Below, piece by piece: positions 46,999-57,500 of a DNA stretch of 64,000 nucleotides; position 1 is the stretch's first letter; the number at the start of each line of letters is the position of its first letter. Made by a program: the position numbers and the translations under genes. The notes beneath the pieces were generated by a model. That model saw nothing but the letters and a program-made list of their open reading frames with translations, was not told the origin of the DNA and searched no databases. The stretch is from Rhizaria sp. SCN 62-66 (taxonomy: Eukaryota > Rhizaria, unplaced), in contig MEDY01000023.1 of assembly GCA_001724265.1 (NCBI GenBank), positions 62,001 to 126,000 of the forward strand, written 5' to 3'.

Positions 46999-47727
46999 GG
47001 GTCACTCTCGACACACTAAGTACCTCGCTGCCGTTTAAGTGCCCTCTTAGTCAAGTAATTCCTATGTAAGTACACCCCGTCTCAGTATATCTGAGATACA
47101 ACACACATCTTTGCTGTTTTGCAACTCGCTTTGTTGTACAGTTGCAACCTTTGTTAACTCTCTCTGTGCTTTTTAAGTGACATTAAGTGTCAAATGTTTC
47201 CAAGAGCGTGCGATTCTTTTCGAAGCATATCTGAGTTCCCATTGGCGTTTATACCTGCTTTTGATCGCAGCTCTTTTTTTGTTTGCTAGTTTTTCTTTCA
47301 GTGGTACTGTTTGCTTCCGTGCCCTAACTTGTTTCTGTCTCTTTTCATCGCACCAGTCACTCAATGTGTATCTTCAAGTCGGCCGATCTGAGTCAACTGC
47401 CCTATCTCTTTTCGTAGTGTCACTTGGTGTGGTGTGTTTTGTTTTCGTCTATTGTCTTCTTTTGTTGTCTTGAACAAAGAAATTATTTCTCCTATGATGT
47501 TGTAAAGCTATGTCCTTCATGGACTTAATCTAACCATCGGTCCTTCGTATGATGGCGCTCTGGACCGAGGTCGAGAGGGATTTGGTTTAAGTCAAGTTGG
47601 CAACAAAATACAGATTTGCGACCTGAATTCACGCTAAAACGGGCCGGAACACAGCTTATTTATCGTAATTGTAATTGTATTAGCAGTAAAATAGTTTATC
47701 GCACTTCTTAACGCATCGAGTTGACTT

Positions 47728-47761
47728 GCAATCTATACCACAGTGCAATCTATACCACAGT
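47728..47761. repeat. Tandem duplication of a 17-base unit
   Basis: Two exact adjacent copies of a 17-base unit, 47728-47744 and 47745-47761. It lies 46 bases upstream of the weak open frame at 47808. Possibly recent slippage; function unknown. Confidence 0.9.
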
Positions 47762-47807
47762 AGTTTGACCACCCAAGTCGACGCCATTAAGGTAGTTTCC
47801 GACTGCC

Positions 47808-48056
47808 ATGGCGGAGAACTTCCTTGCGCTGCCAAAGAAGGCATAGAAAGATATCAAGAAGGTCATCCGTGCCTATGTTGCCCGCATCAGGGGGAGGCGC
47901 GAAACAAGTAGAAGGTCTATAAGTCTAAAATGCCACGATCCGAGTATAGTAAGTCCCTACGTCGCAAGTGAGGTTTTGTGCGCATTCCTTGCAGTCTGCA
48001 GGGAACGCCATGACCTTTTAGAGAGAGCAGTGTGGAGGGTCCAAGGAGAGAGTTGA
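47808..48056 (+). CDS. Weak candidate small ORF with in-frame TAG
   Basis: ATG 47808 in a good context (CCATGG), 82 codons to TGA 48054-48056, with one TAG at 47844-47846. The start is Lys/Arg-rich (LPKKA, then KDIKKVIRAYVARIRGRRE); the later part is Cys/Val/Leu-rich. There is no family match and composition is weaker than in the neighbouring genes, so it could be chance. If real it would be an eighth TAG case. Confidence 0.25.
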
Positions 48057-48129
48057 CAGAGGGGGCAGGAGTTCGATGTGATAACAATGAGCTTAGAAAA
48101 AGAAATACAAATACAACTATTATAAGCAC

Positions 48130-48608
48130 TTAATACACTATGGCGCTTAATAACATTCCCGGTGACAACTCACTAAGTGTCGCAGCGCCGGCGTCTCCCC
48201 ATGGCTGAACGCCAGAACCTAGATCCGGAAGTGGCGAAAGCAGAACTAGCCGTGGCACGCGCTCAAGCTTATCTCGATAAGCCATTATCACTTGTTGCCC
48301 GCGGAACTGACCTACCGCAGCAGCATCAAAGCCGTTGTTGTTGTTATTGACGCCGTTAGAACGCATGAGTGTGAAACCTGCGCCGTTGTTACGGTAGTTG
48401 TGATTGCTCGGGGCACTGAACGCAGCGACAACAGTGCCTGAACCCGCGTCAGCCCTGCCGCCACTGGGCTGCGGCGGCAGAGCTGTGGGCACGTTGGCCG
48501 GCTCCGGAGGCGTGATCTGGATTGGCTGTGACCGTGAGGGCGAGACGCCGCCAGGATTGGATAGACGCGGGTCAAGAGGAATGTTCTGGATATATCCTCC
48601 GTTAGCGC
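48130..48608 (-). CDS. 3' exon of an unresolved gene
   Basis: An exon of 158 codons from a 3' splice site (TTGTTTAG at about 48616-48609) to TAA 48132-48130. Residues are Pro/Ser/Asn-rich at first (IQNIPLDPRLSNPGG, NNNNN), then VIMAYRDKLERVPRLVLL and a short ordered-looking end. The exon needs a donor in phase 1. A tempting first exon at ATG 48896 (MTDEYAAAYVEG) offers only phase 0 or 2 donors, so the 5' structure is open. The stop is again TAA. No family recognised. Confidence 0.45.
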
Positions 48609-48620
48609 CTAAACAAGTAA

Positions 48621-48681
48621 AATGCAGTAGTATAGGGTAGAAGCGGACTATGACCGCTTCTACCCTCGACTACTATGCATT
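48621..48681. repeat. Long imperfect inverted repeat (hairpin)
   Basis: Arms 48621-48646 and 48654-48681 around a 7-base loop. They pair almost fully: two mismatches and a two-base bulge. It lies just inside the acceptor of the exon at 48608, within a probable intron. Could be a small transposon remnant, an RNA hairpin or a chance palindrome. Confidence 0.85.
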
Positions 48682-49043
48682 GAAAGAATGAGCGTGCACT
48701 GTCAGCTTCTTATCACTTTATGTATTAATACTCAAGACGACAATCAGTGTATGCTAGTTATTGGAGCAATAGGCCAATTACAATGTGAGCTCAACTGAAC
48801 TGAACGGAGAATACAGACATGATTTAAAGGATTTTTGTATTTGTCAGGTGCTTTCCTCTTTCCCTCAACATACGCCGCAGCATACTCGTCAGTCATGTCG
48901 TTATATTATTGTTATAAATAGGAGTAGACACTAACCAACTCTGCGAGTGTTGCCGAGAGCAAGAAGCAAAGATAGCATTAGTAACCCAGGCGCAGCGCAG
49001 TGACAGGGAGCCGCTCTGGCGCAGCAGCCGGGGGTTCCGCATC

Positions 49044-49098
49044 CACACACACACACACACACACGCACACACACACAAACACGCACGCACATACACAC
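49044..49098. repeat. CA dinucleotide microsatellite
   Basis: An uninterrupted CA run at 49044-49064, continuing imperfectly to 49098 with G and A interruptions. In non-coding DNA. Confidence 0.9.
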
Positions 49099-49483
49099 GG
49101 GACGCCAAACAAGGCGCCGCATAGGCGCGAGCGCGCGGTGTGCAGGTGTGATGGAGGGAAAGCGCTCTGTCGCGCCCCGCGGCTGCGAACCGCGGTTACA
49201 GCACGCTGTCTCCGGGAGAGGCGGCGTGCGACGGCGATTGTGGGGGCGACGGCAGCGGTGGCTGGGCGGGCGCGGAGAGGCCGCAAACGGCGAGCCTCGG
49301 AGCGCGGGATCGCTCAGCGCGCGCCGCCGCTCTCAAGCGCAGACGCAGGGAGGAAGGCGACAGGGACGGCGGTTAGGCAAACGAAAAAGTGGGAGGAGTT
49401 GGTCGGCGTTGTGTGGTGCGGCGACCAGTCCATTAGGCGAGGCTTGGTAGGCGAGGCTCTGTGAGAGAAGCTCAGCAAGCTGC

Positions 49484-49888
49484 TTAGTGGAAAGTGCGCT
49501 CCTGGTGGAACTTGCGCTTCTTCCACTGGTTGATGACGAAGCCAGCGCCGCCCCACATGACGCAGAGGTGGACGAAAGCGCGGCCGGGGTTCTGGACCAG
49601 AGTGGTGGTCTGTGTGCGGCAAGTAAGGGTGCGAGGCAGAGACGGAAGCATGAAGATGGACGTGAGCAAGGCGAGGGAGGATATACGGAGATTGGGAGGT
49701 GATCAAATTGAGCTCGAAGCGAGGGCGAGTCCGGATGGGCGTAAACAAGCCAAAAAGGAAGTGGGAAAGGGACGTACGGCGTAGGACTTAGCAGCATCGC
49801 AAGTGGACTTGGCAAAGCCGGAGGTGAAGATGCCGAGGGGGTTGTTGGAGCCGACCTTGCGGGACCAGAACGGGGTGACAGTGGACAT
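49484..49888 (-). CDS. 78-residue mitochondrial-type membrane protein, ATP synthase subunit f-like candidate
   Basis: Two exons, 49888-49778 and 49609-49484; the intron starts GTACGT and ends ACACAG, phase 0; ends in TAA. The start is ATG 49888. The protein has a polar N-terminus (MSTVTPFWSRKVGSNN), one hydrophobic segment AFVHLCVMWGGAGFVI and a basic tail QWKKRKFHQERTFH. Size, single membrane span and a basic, His-ending tail resemble subunit f of mitochondrial F-type ATP synthase, whose tail also has a charged KHER-like end. The match is short, so other small respiratory-chain subunits remain possible. Divergent from the giant gene at 50556. Confidence 0.6.
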
Positions 49889-50555
49889 ACCTGACTGACT
49901 GGGGGTGGTGCAAATAGGGCAAGGTCACACAGCGATGAAGTGAGCGTCAGGAGAAATGCAGGACAAACACAAGAAACAATAAAGCAAGGAACCTATAATA
50001 ATAATCCTACATTGACGTCTGCGACGGCGCTGAACCACAATAGCCTAAGCGATTAAACTCCCCAAGTCTCGCGGCTAGACTTTCTCCGCTGGCCGGTTGC
50101 CTTCAGCCAGAATTTTTGCGAACTGTACACAGCGACCGAGGGTTTGAAAAAATAGAAATCTAGGATGTAATTATATCGGTGGTGCCTCCGTCTATGGCAG
50201 TGATATTCAATTTCCAAATTTAATTTTGACGTTCCTATTTGTTTCTAAACTTAATATCCCTCTCTTGGACTTATATATGCTAGGTCGGCTTGCTTCCTAG
50301 TAACTGTGAGAGTCACCCATACGCCTCTTTATCTTCATGTCCCCGACGACCCCCGGTGCACTTTGCCGATCTCTTATGCAAGCAGCACAGTGTTCACGCA
50401 ATTCCCCGCTGTTAAAACTCCGATTTTTACTCTCTTTGCCTTCATAGACTCTCACACGCCTCCGGTACAGCTTACCTGAACGCGTCACTTCTCGAAACAC
50501 CCTTGCCCCGCCAGCCCCATTTCGCTCTCTGCACAGAAGCCTACCCACTTCTCCC
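49889..50555. promoter_or_regulatory. Bidirectional upstream region
   Basis: A 667-base spacer between divergent starts. A TATATA stretch lies near 50273-50278, and the part next to 50556 is C/T-rich, as at other genes. Assignment as a promoter is by position only. Confidence 0.4.
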
Positions 50556-51533
50556 ATGGCCACAGCCCCGCCGGGGCCACCTGGCCGCGGACCCGTCGAC
50601 CTGTTTCCGCCGTTCCACGCCGCGATTGCCTTCGACTCCGCGCGCTACGAGGCCGAACTGATCCCCGCGCTCCGCGACCGGCTCCGTGCCCATAGCGGAC
50701 GCAGTCGCATCCACCGTGCGGAGGGCAGCGGCGCTGCGCCTGCGACTGCGAACACTGTCAACGCGGTATCTGCAGCGACGCTGGCGATAGACCGGGCGGA
50801 GCTGCAGTTCCTCCGCGACAACGGCGTCCGCATCCCTAGCAATCGCCGCAATCGTAATACTCACCCTGCCAACGATAATGACGACGACGATGACGATGAT
50901 GATGATGATGATGAGTGCTACGACGCAGATGGCACGGGCCTTGGCCTTAGCATGCTGCAGATGGGATCCGGCGGCGCGGGCGCGCATAATGCAAGCCGCG
51001 TCGCGCCGTCCCCGTACACTCAACGCTACAACGCCGACACAGTCAGCCGTATTGCCCCATCGCCCTATATGCAGCGCTATAATAACGCTGCCGCAAGCGG
51101 CGCTCACGGTCACCCCGCTGCCGCCGCCGCTGCTGCTAATGCTGTTGGCGCGGGCGCGGGGGCTGCTGCTCAGAGGCATTACCTCTACGATGACGATGAT
51201 GATGACGACGATGACAGTCTCGGCAGTGGTCTCTTCGCAAACCCCACAGCCGCCGCCGCCGCCCACGGTCACGGGCACGGTCCTAACAACGCTGTGGGCG
51301 GTATCGGCGTCAGCAGCAAGCACTTGCTGTCCAGTGCAGTCGCCGCCGCAGACGCCGCGTTCGTCCCTTCGCCTTTTCCAGTTCGCACGCAGCCCCGTAA
51401 TGCAACCGCTGTTTCTAACGCCGCCAACAGCAATATCGGTCTAGTCACGCCAGCCAAGCGCCCCCTCGGCCCGCCGCTGCCGCCGCCCAGTGTCATCATG
51501 CCTGGCGGCACCGCTCCCGCCCCCACAGTCACT

Positions 51534-51568
<35 letters not shown>

Positions 51569-54500
51569 CACTGGCGCTGGCGCTGGCGCGGCTGCTGCTG
51601 GGAGGTTCGGAGGACTGCCGCCACCGTCGCCGTTCCGCGGTTACAGCGGGCCCCCCGTTCCCCATCCAGCGATGGGCACCAACACCATGAGTACCGCGAG
51701 TAACGCGAATACCCTCTACGACGCCCCGAGGACGCCGGAGCGCAACGGCAACCGCGGCGGCGTCGGCGCAAGTGCCAGTAAGGCGCTGCTGCTGAGCGCC
51801 AACAGCAGCCGCACGCACAGCCACTTCGGAACACATGGGACCTCTGGCGGGGGGGCTGGAACCGGTGGCGCTCACGTTCACGGCTTGCTATCGTTCCCCG
51901 CGTCGCCCGCACTCGCATGCATCACCCCCATCCGCGGCCGCAGCCACGGCAGCCACGGCGGCCATGGGAATGGCGCGTTTACGATGGCGACGCCAACGGC
52001 GCTGCCGTTGCCTGTGCCGTTGGGGCCCAATAACAACGCGGGCGTTGCAAACACGGCTGCGTTCCCGGCGTCGCCGTTCGCGCTGCGCCAGAACAGCAAC
52101 GTCAACACGAACACTTAGCAACAACAGCAACAGCAGCAGCAGTTGGCTGCGAGTGGTGATGCCGCAGAAAACGATTTGTGGTGGGAACAGGCGGTTTATG
52201 ACCCCCACTGGCGCACCAACACTGGCCCTTGTCCTTTTGACGCGGCCCCGTTGTCCCAACCTCTTACCGCGGACTCTAACGGCGCGGCTGAGTCTAAGTA
52301 CCCCGTGGGGACGCCTAAGTACCCGTTGTCGAGCGGCCAGCTGTCCCCGCGCAGCGCCGAGGCCGCTAGCGACTTATTCTTTGCAACGCGGCCCGCGACG
52401 CCGCCCGACGCACAGTACCCTGGCAAGTGCACCGTCGTCGATGCGGAAAAAGGACGGCTGGATGTTGTGCTGTATGACCCTGTAACGGATACGTTTCCGG
52501 AGTACGAGAAAGCGCTTGCAGCGCATAATAAAGCTGCTGCGGAGGCTGCCGCTGCTGCTGAGGCTGCTGCAGAGGCCGAGGCTGAGGCCGCTGCGAGGGC
52601 CGATCCTGTGGCGGCAGCAGTGGCTGCGGCGAGCGACAGGAACGCTGTGGGCGGGAATCCAGTGATAATCGTTACGCCGTCCTCCGCGAACAGCACAAAC
52701 ACTGTCGGCGTTGCTGTAGCATCCACCGGCCTCAGCAAGGGTTTTGGGGGAGACGACGACGACGGCGACAGTTACGAGTTCAACTTCGACTCTGATTCTG
52801 AAGCCACCACTGCGTTTGCAGCTAAGGGGGGTGCTGCTTACACCAACGCTGGCGTAATTGCGCCGCCGCCGCCGGTGCTCGATCTGTCCGTGATTCCCCC
52901 GCCCTCTGCACCGAGAGCCGCACCAGCCCTAACAGCAACCGCAACAGCACCGGTCGTCGTCAAAGCAGCGGCAGCTGGTGCAGTAGTGCAGCCGAGTGAG
53001 CTCACATCCGCTGCATCGGACTCATCCGCCCCGGTCGCCAGCGCGAACCCCGACTATCTCACCGTAACCACCACTGCCACTGTGGCGACTGGACTGCCGG
53101 CGACTGGTCAGTCGCCGTCGCCGCCGCTGTCGCTAACTCTGATCCCCAGCCACAGCGGCGACGGCGGCAGCGCCAACGCCGCCGCCGCCGCCCCCAGAGC
53201 GAGCCAGCGCAACAGCGCCGGCAGCACCAGCAGCGGCGGCGGCAGCGGCGGCGGTAGCGGCGGCGGCGGGAAGAACCGGCGCGGCGCGAGCGGGCTCGAT
53301 CTCAGTGCGCTGCGGCTCGCGTGGGACGCCGACGCCGCGCCCGCTGCGCCCGCCGCCGCAGGGCCCGCTAGCACTGTTGCTGTTTCCGCCCACCCCAATC
53401 CTGCGGTCGCCGCGACGACCGAGCAGGCGATCTTTGCTCCCGCACGCGGTTCTGCGGCGACTGCGACTGCTGCCGGTGCTGTTGCAGGTGGGAACGACGA
53501 CAGTACGCTTGACTTGGGGCTCACGACCATAAGCCCTACCGCTGTAACTGTGCCTGCGACCGCAACTGCGACCGCGAGTGCTGCAGCGGTTCTTGATGAT
53601 GGCGGCTTAACTTTCGGCGACGCGACCTTCGGCCTCACTCTCGGTCACCACACCGTCACCGTCAACCAGAACGCTGCGCACGCTGCTAACCCCTCTCACA
53701 GCAGCTCTATCACTGGTGTGCACACCGCGTTTGGCGCCAGCAGCAGCGGAGGCTTTGGCGCGAGTTACGACGCACTGCCGCAGGAGACGTCGCAGAAGCT
53801 TGGCCCGCTGAAGCGGCTGCCCGCGCAACGCACGCGCCGCGCGAACACCAATCTCGGTGCGCTCTCCAGCTCGAACGCGAACTTGAGCGGCACTGCCGCG
53901 AGTCTCAGCACGACGATGAACGGCAGCGGCGCTGAGGGCGACAGCGGCTCGTTCTCGCTTTCGCTGACGAGGTCGCTGCTTGCGCCCATCGGCGGCGGGG
54001 GCGGCGGCGCGGCTGCAAATGTAAACGTGGTTACGAACCACGGTGATGTTGCGGCAAATGGCGGCGCTGTGCCGAAGCGGGTGTTGGGACCGATTAACAC
54101 GACGCGCGGCTTGCCTTTGAGCCTTATTCCGAGTCAGAGCAATAACAGCCAGACCAATCATGGCACTCTAAATATGTCCGAGCTCTCGTTCGACGACGTA
54201 ACGCACGTCCCAGCCGCCGGTGCCGGCGTCGCCGCTGCAGCCGGCGTTCCAGAGGCACCTCACGACGCTGACGAAACGTCGCTGCCGATGTCGCCGCCTC
54301 TGGAGCCCAGCAGCACTCCGTTGCCCGACCCGACCCACGCTCACCACGGCAGCCACCATAACGCTCACAACGCGCACGCGGGCGAGCAGTCGCTGTCCCA
54401 GTCGCTTTCGCAGTCGCTCGCTATGACGCTGTCCGCCGCGAGCGCCGCCGCGCGCGGGGGCCGGCTTGCCCCTATCTCCGCCGCTGCCAACTCGAGCAGC

Positions 54501-57500
54501 GCCAGTTCGAGCGCAGCCAGTGTGAACAGCGCGAACGCCGCGGGCTCTAGCGGCGTTGCGTTAAAGCTTGACAGCCACTCGATGTTCGCTAACGCCGCAA
54601 GCCCCGCTGGCACGAATTCACTGAATGCACTCGCGCTGCGCGCCCGCGCTGGCGGCAATCATCACGCTAGCGCCGTCGCTGAGAACAGCGGCGACGGCGG
54701 CCGCGCAGACAGCCAGAGCGGCGGATTTGCGAGCACGATGAGTCCGTTTTCGTTCGGGAAAGCTAGGCTCACCCTTGTTCCCACAGAGGCAACATCAACG
54801 ACGAAGACCAACCTTTTCAACAACCTCAGCGCCGGCAACGATACCGCTGCTGTTGCCACCGCTGGCTCTGCTCCCGCCGTTGCAGTTGTTGTCGAGAGTA
54901 ACATCGACGACAGCGGCAGCGACTTCGGCGACTTTTACGCCGACACCGCGAACCTGCCCGCGCCCGCTGATAACAACCACGTCGAGGCGCCTCTAAGCAC
55001 TCCGCACGCGGCCAGTGGCGGCCACAGCGGCTGGGGCAACAACCCCGTCGGCGCCGCGGCCGGCCCGATCACGCCGCGCCCGGCGCGCACGCAGCCGTCT
55101 GCCTTCGCCACCTCGGCCAACAACGCCGACAGCGGTCCGACCGACGCTACCCCGCTGCGGCCCAGCAGGGCTGCGAGCGGCGGCGCGGGCAGCAACGGTT
55201 TGGCTGTGCCGGGGCAGGGACTGGCACCGTTCCCGTCGCCCGGCTACACGCCGATCAAGCCGCCCGCGCGCTCGCATGTTGACAGCGCCGTCCACACGGC
55301 CGGCGGGAACGTTTCCACGGGTAGCACGAGTTTCGGCAGCGTCACCGCAAGTTCTATCGGGACTGCGGTGGGCGGCGACGTTGCTGGGGATGGGGCTGCG
55401 TCCGCGAGTTCAAGCAAGAGGGACAGGCGGTGTGGGCAGTGGCTGCATAGTGAGGAGCTTACTCAGGTAATCACAAACAACGCCGACGGCGCTAACGGGG
55501 CCGCGGGTAGTGGCTCTGATGACGCGCACGCTGTTGCTGTGAACAACAGCAACGACTCCCGGACGCAGTCGCAGCAGCTGCAGTCGCACTCGCAGCAGTC
55601 GCTTCAGTCCCTGCCGCTGCCCAACACTGCAATCACCTCCAACTCACTTTCACAGTCTTTAACGCATTCGCAGCTGCAGGCGCAGGCGCAGCAAGCTCTA
55701 TCGCAGTCGCGCACGATGTCGCGCACACGGCACTTTAGCGCCACTGGCACCGGGAGCAGCAGCGGCGACGCCGGTTCGTCGTCGTCACCTTCACTCAGCT
55801 CGCAGTCGCAGTTTCAGCTGCACAGCTCGCAGTTGCACCTGCTTCCGTCGCAGTCGCGCTCTCGCTCGCGCTCGCAGTCGCGCCTCGCTGACAGCCACGG
55901 CGACGCCCGCGACGACGACGGCGACCGCGACGACGACGCGCACACCGCGAGAGCCCTCGGCGCCGGGACGCTGAGAGTGGCCAACGACCCTGTCAGCACC
56001 AGCGTCAGCACCACGGCTGCGAGCACGGGCAGTCAGGTTCGCCGCATCGACCTCGCTGCTGCTGCTGCGGCCGCCGCTGCTGCCGCCGCTGCTGCAGCTG
56101 CTGCTGGCGGCAATGGTGCCGCCGCCGGGGGCGAGGACGGACTTATCAGACCGATCAAGCTGCATATGTACTCCGACTCCGATTCCGAGTCCGACACCGA
56201 GTCAAACGCGTACAGCGTGGGCGCTGCTATCCGGCTCAGTAGCGCGCCTGGTGATCTTCGGTCAAGCGCTGTTAGTGCTGTGGAGACGAGGGGCAATGCG
56301 CTGGATGAAACTGACGCGAGCACGCTTGCGATCGCGGTCGATGGCGAGTCAAGCGACACTGACAACGGTGACGACTCAGGCCTCGGTGACGCCGTGAACA
56401 ACACCGACTCTTCCGGCGCTCCTGATGTTTTTGTTGGCGCTGGCAATGACAATGCGAGTGATCACGAGTACGATGACGACGAGTTCGACATTGACGTTGA
56501 TGACGTCGCCGCTGACCCGACACACGCAGACACTGCGCCTGCGAATGCGGACGCCGCACAGCTATGCGTGAGCGGGCTTGCTGACTCCGACAACCGCGGC
56601 AGCGACGCGAGCAGCGGCAGCGACGGCTCCGACCGGCGCCGGAGCCGGACAGCGTCGCAGCTCTCTCGCCGCAGGTACGACGACTCCACCGAGGATCACG
56701 ACGGCGACAGCAAGAGAAGCAACAACACGACGTTCAGCGGCATCAACGGCAGCATCAACCTCAGCCGCGTCGCCGGTCCGACTGCGCAGCAGAGCGCAAG
56801 CGCGGGCGATGCTGTTGGAGCTGCGGCTGCCGAGGCCAACGGCAATGCGACTGCTGTCTTCAACGGTGACGGGGCCGGGGGCGGCGCTGCGATTGTTGCT
56901 ATTCTGGGTGACTTCGACAGCGACTACGAAGGCGACGCGACGGCGGACAACGGTAATGCGGATGCTCACGACAACGTCGATGCCAATGGCGCCGGGGCAG
57001 AGCCTGCGGCTCTTGAAGCCGTGAACCCAGAGACTGATGCGGAGGCGGCTGCGGAGGCTGAGCGCCGTGCTCTGTTGTTTGAAGCCTCTGTGGCCGCAAC
57101 GGAGACAGTCGAGGACGACTCATTCAACGAGCTTGACGGCACACCCGCTGTGCCCGGCTCGTCGGCGCCTGCCAACGGCCACGCCGAAGACGGGGACGAC
57201 GCTGATGTGGTGGCGAATTACAGCAACAGCAAGGATGACACCAATAGCAATGATAACGAAAATGATTATGACGACAATGGCATTGTTGATAATTCCCGCT
57301 GTGCCAAACCTAATTCTAGAGCAGTGCACGGCGACGGTGTCATTGGCGCCGCTGTCCTTGCCACGCGCGGTCTGCTCGATTCGTTCACATCGACGATCAC
57401 CATGGTGCCCGCTCGCCCAGCCAATGACGCCAACGCTGGCGACGCGGCTGGGCAGTTTGGCGACGGCGACTGCGTTGACGGTAACGGCGATAGTGCCGGT

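Larger units (their letters stand above)
46999..48129. other. Intergenic, T-rich then mixed
   Basis: The first part (47000-47470) is T-rich and probably the kinase 3' UTR. From 47470 to 48129 lies a tandem duplication at 47728-47761 and a weak open frame at 47808-48056, both listed separately. Confidence 0.5.
48609..49483. other. Non-coding region with hairpin and CA microsatellite
   Basis: It contains the probable intron and promoter of the minus-strand gene ending at 48130, a long inverted repeat at 48621-48681 and a CA tract at 49044-49098. The part from 49100 to 49480 is GC-rich and purine-biased on the plus strand, so C/T-rich in the direction of that gene. This fits the pyrimidine-rich leaders seen elsewhere. 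Confidence 0.45.

Noticed and set aside
47177-47473. A 98-codon hydrophobic plus-strand frame
   Set aside because: T-rich sequence after the kinase stop gives Phe/Leu/Val-rich translations by composition; more likely 3' UTR.
48872-48896. First exon MTDEYAA for the gene ending at 48130
   Set aside because: Its possible donors are in phase 0 or 2, while the 3' exon needs phase 1, so I did not join them.
49000-49464. A 154-codon plus-strand frame across the CA microsatellite
   Set aside because: Its His/Thr run is only the translated CA repeat; the rest is Arg/Ala/Gly-rich non-coding composition.
6663-52118. Programmed stop-codon readthrough or pyrrolysine
   Set aside because: The number of unrelated genes, two TAGs in single genes and no TAG used as a final stop fit reassignment better. 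Pyrrolysine would need its own pathway in a eukaryote.
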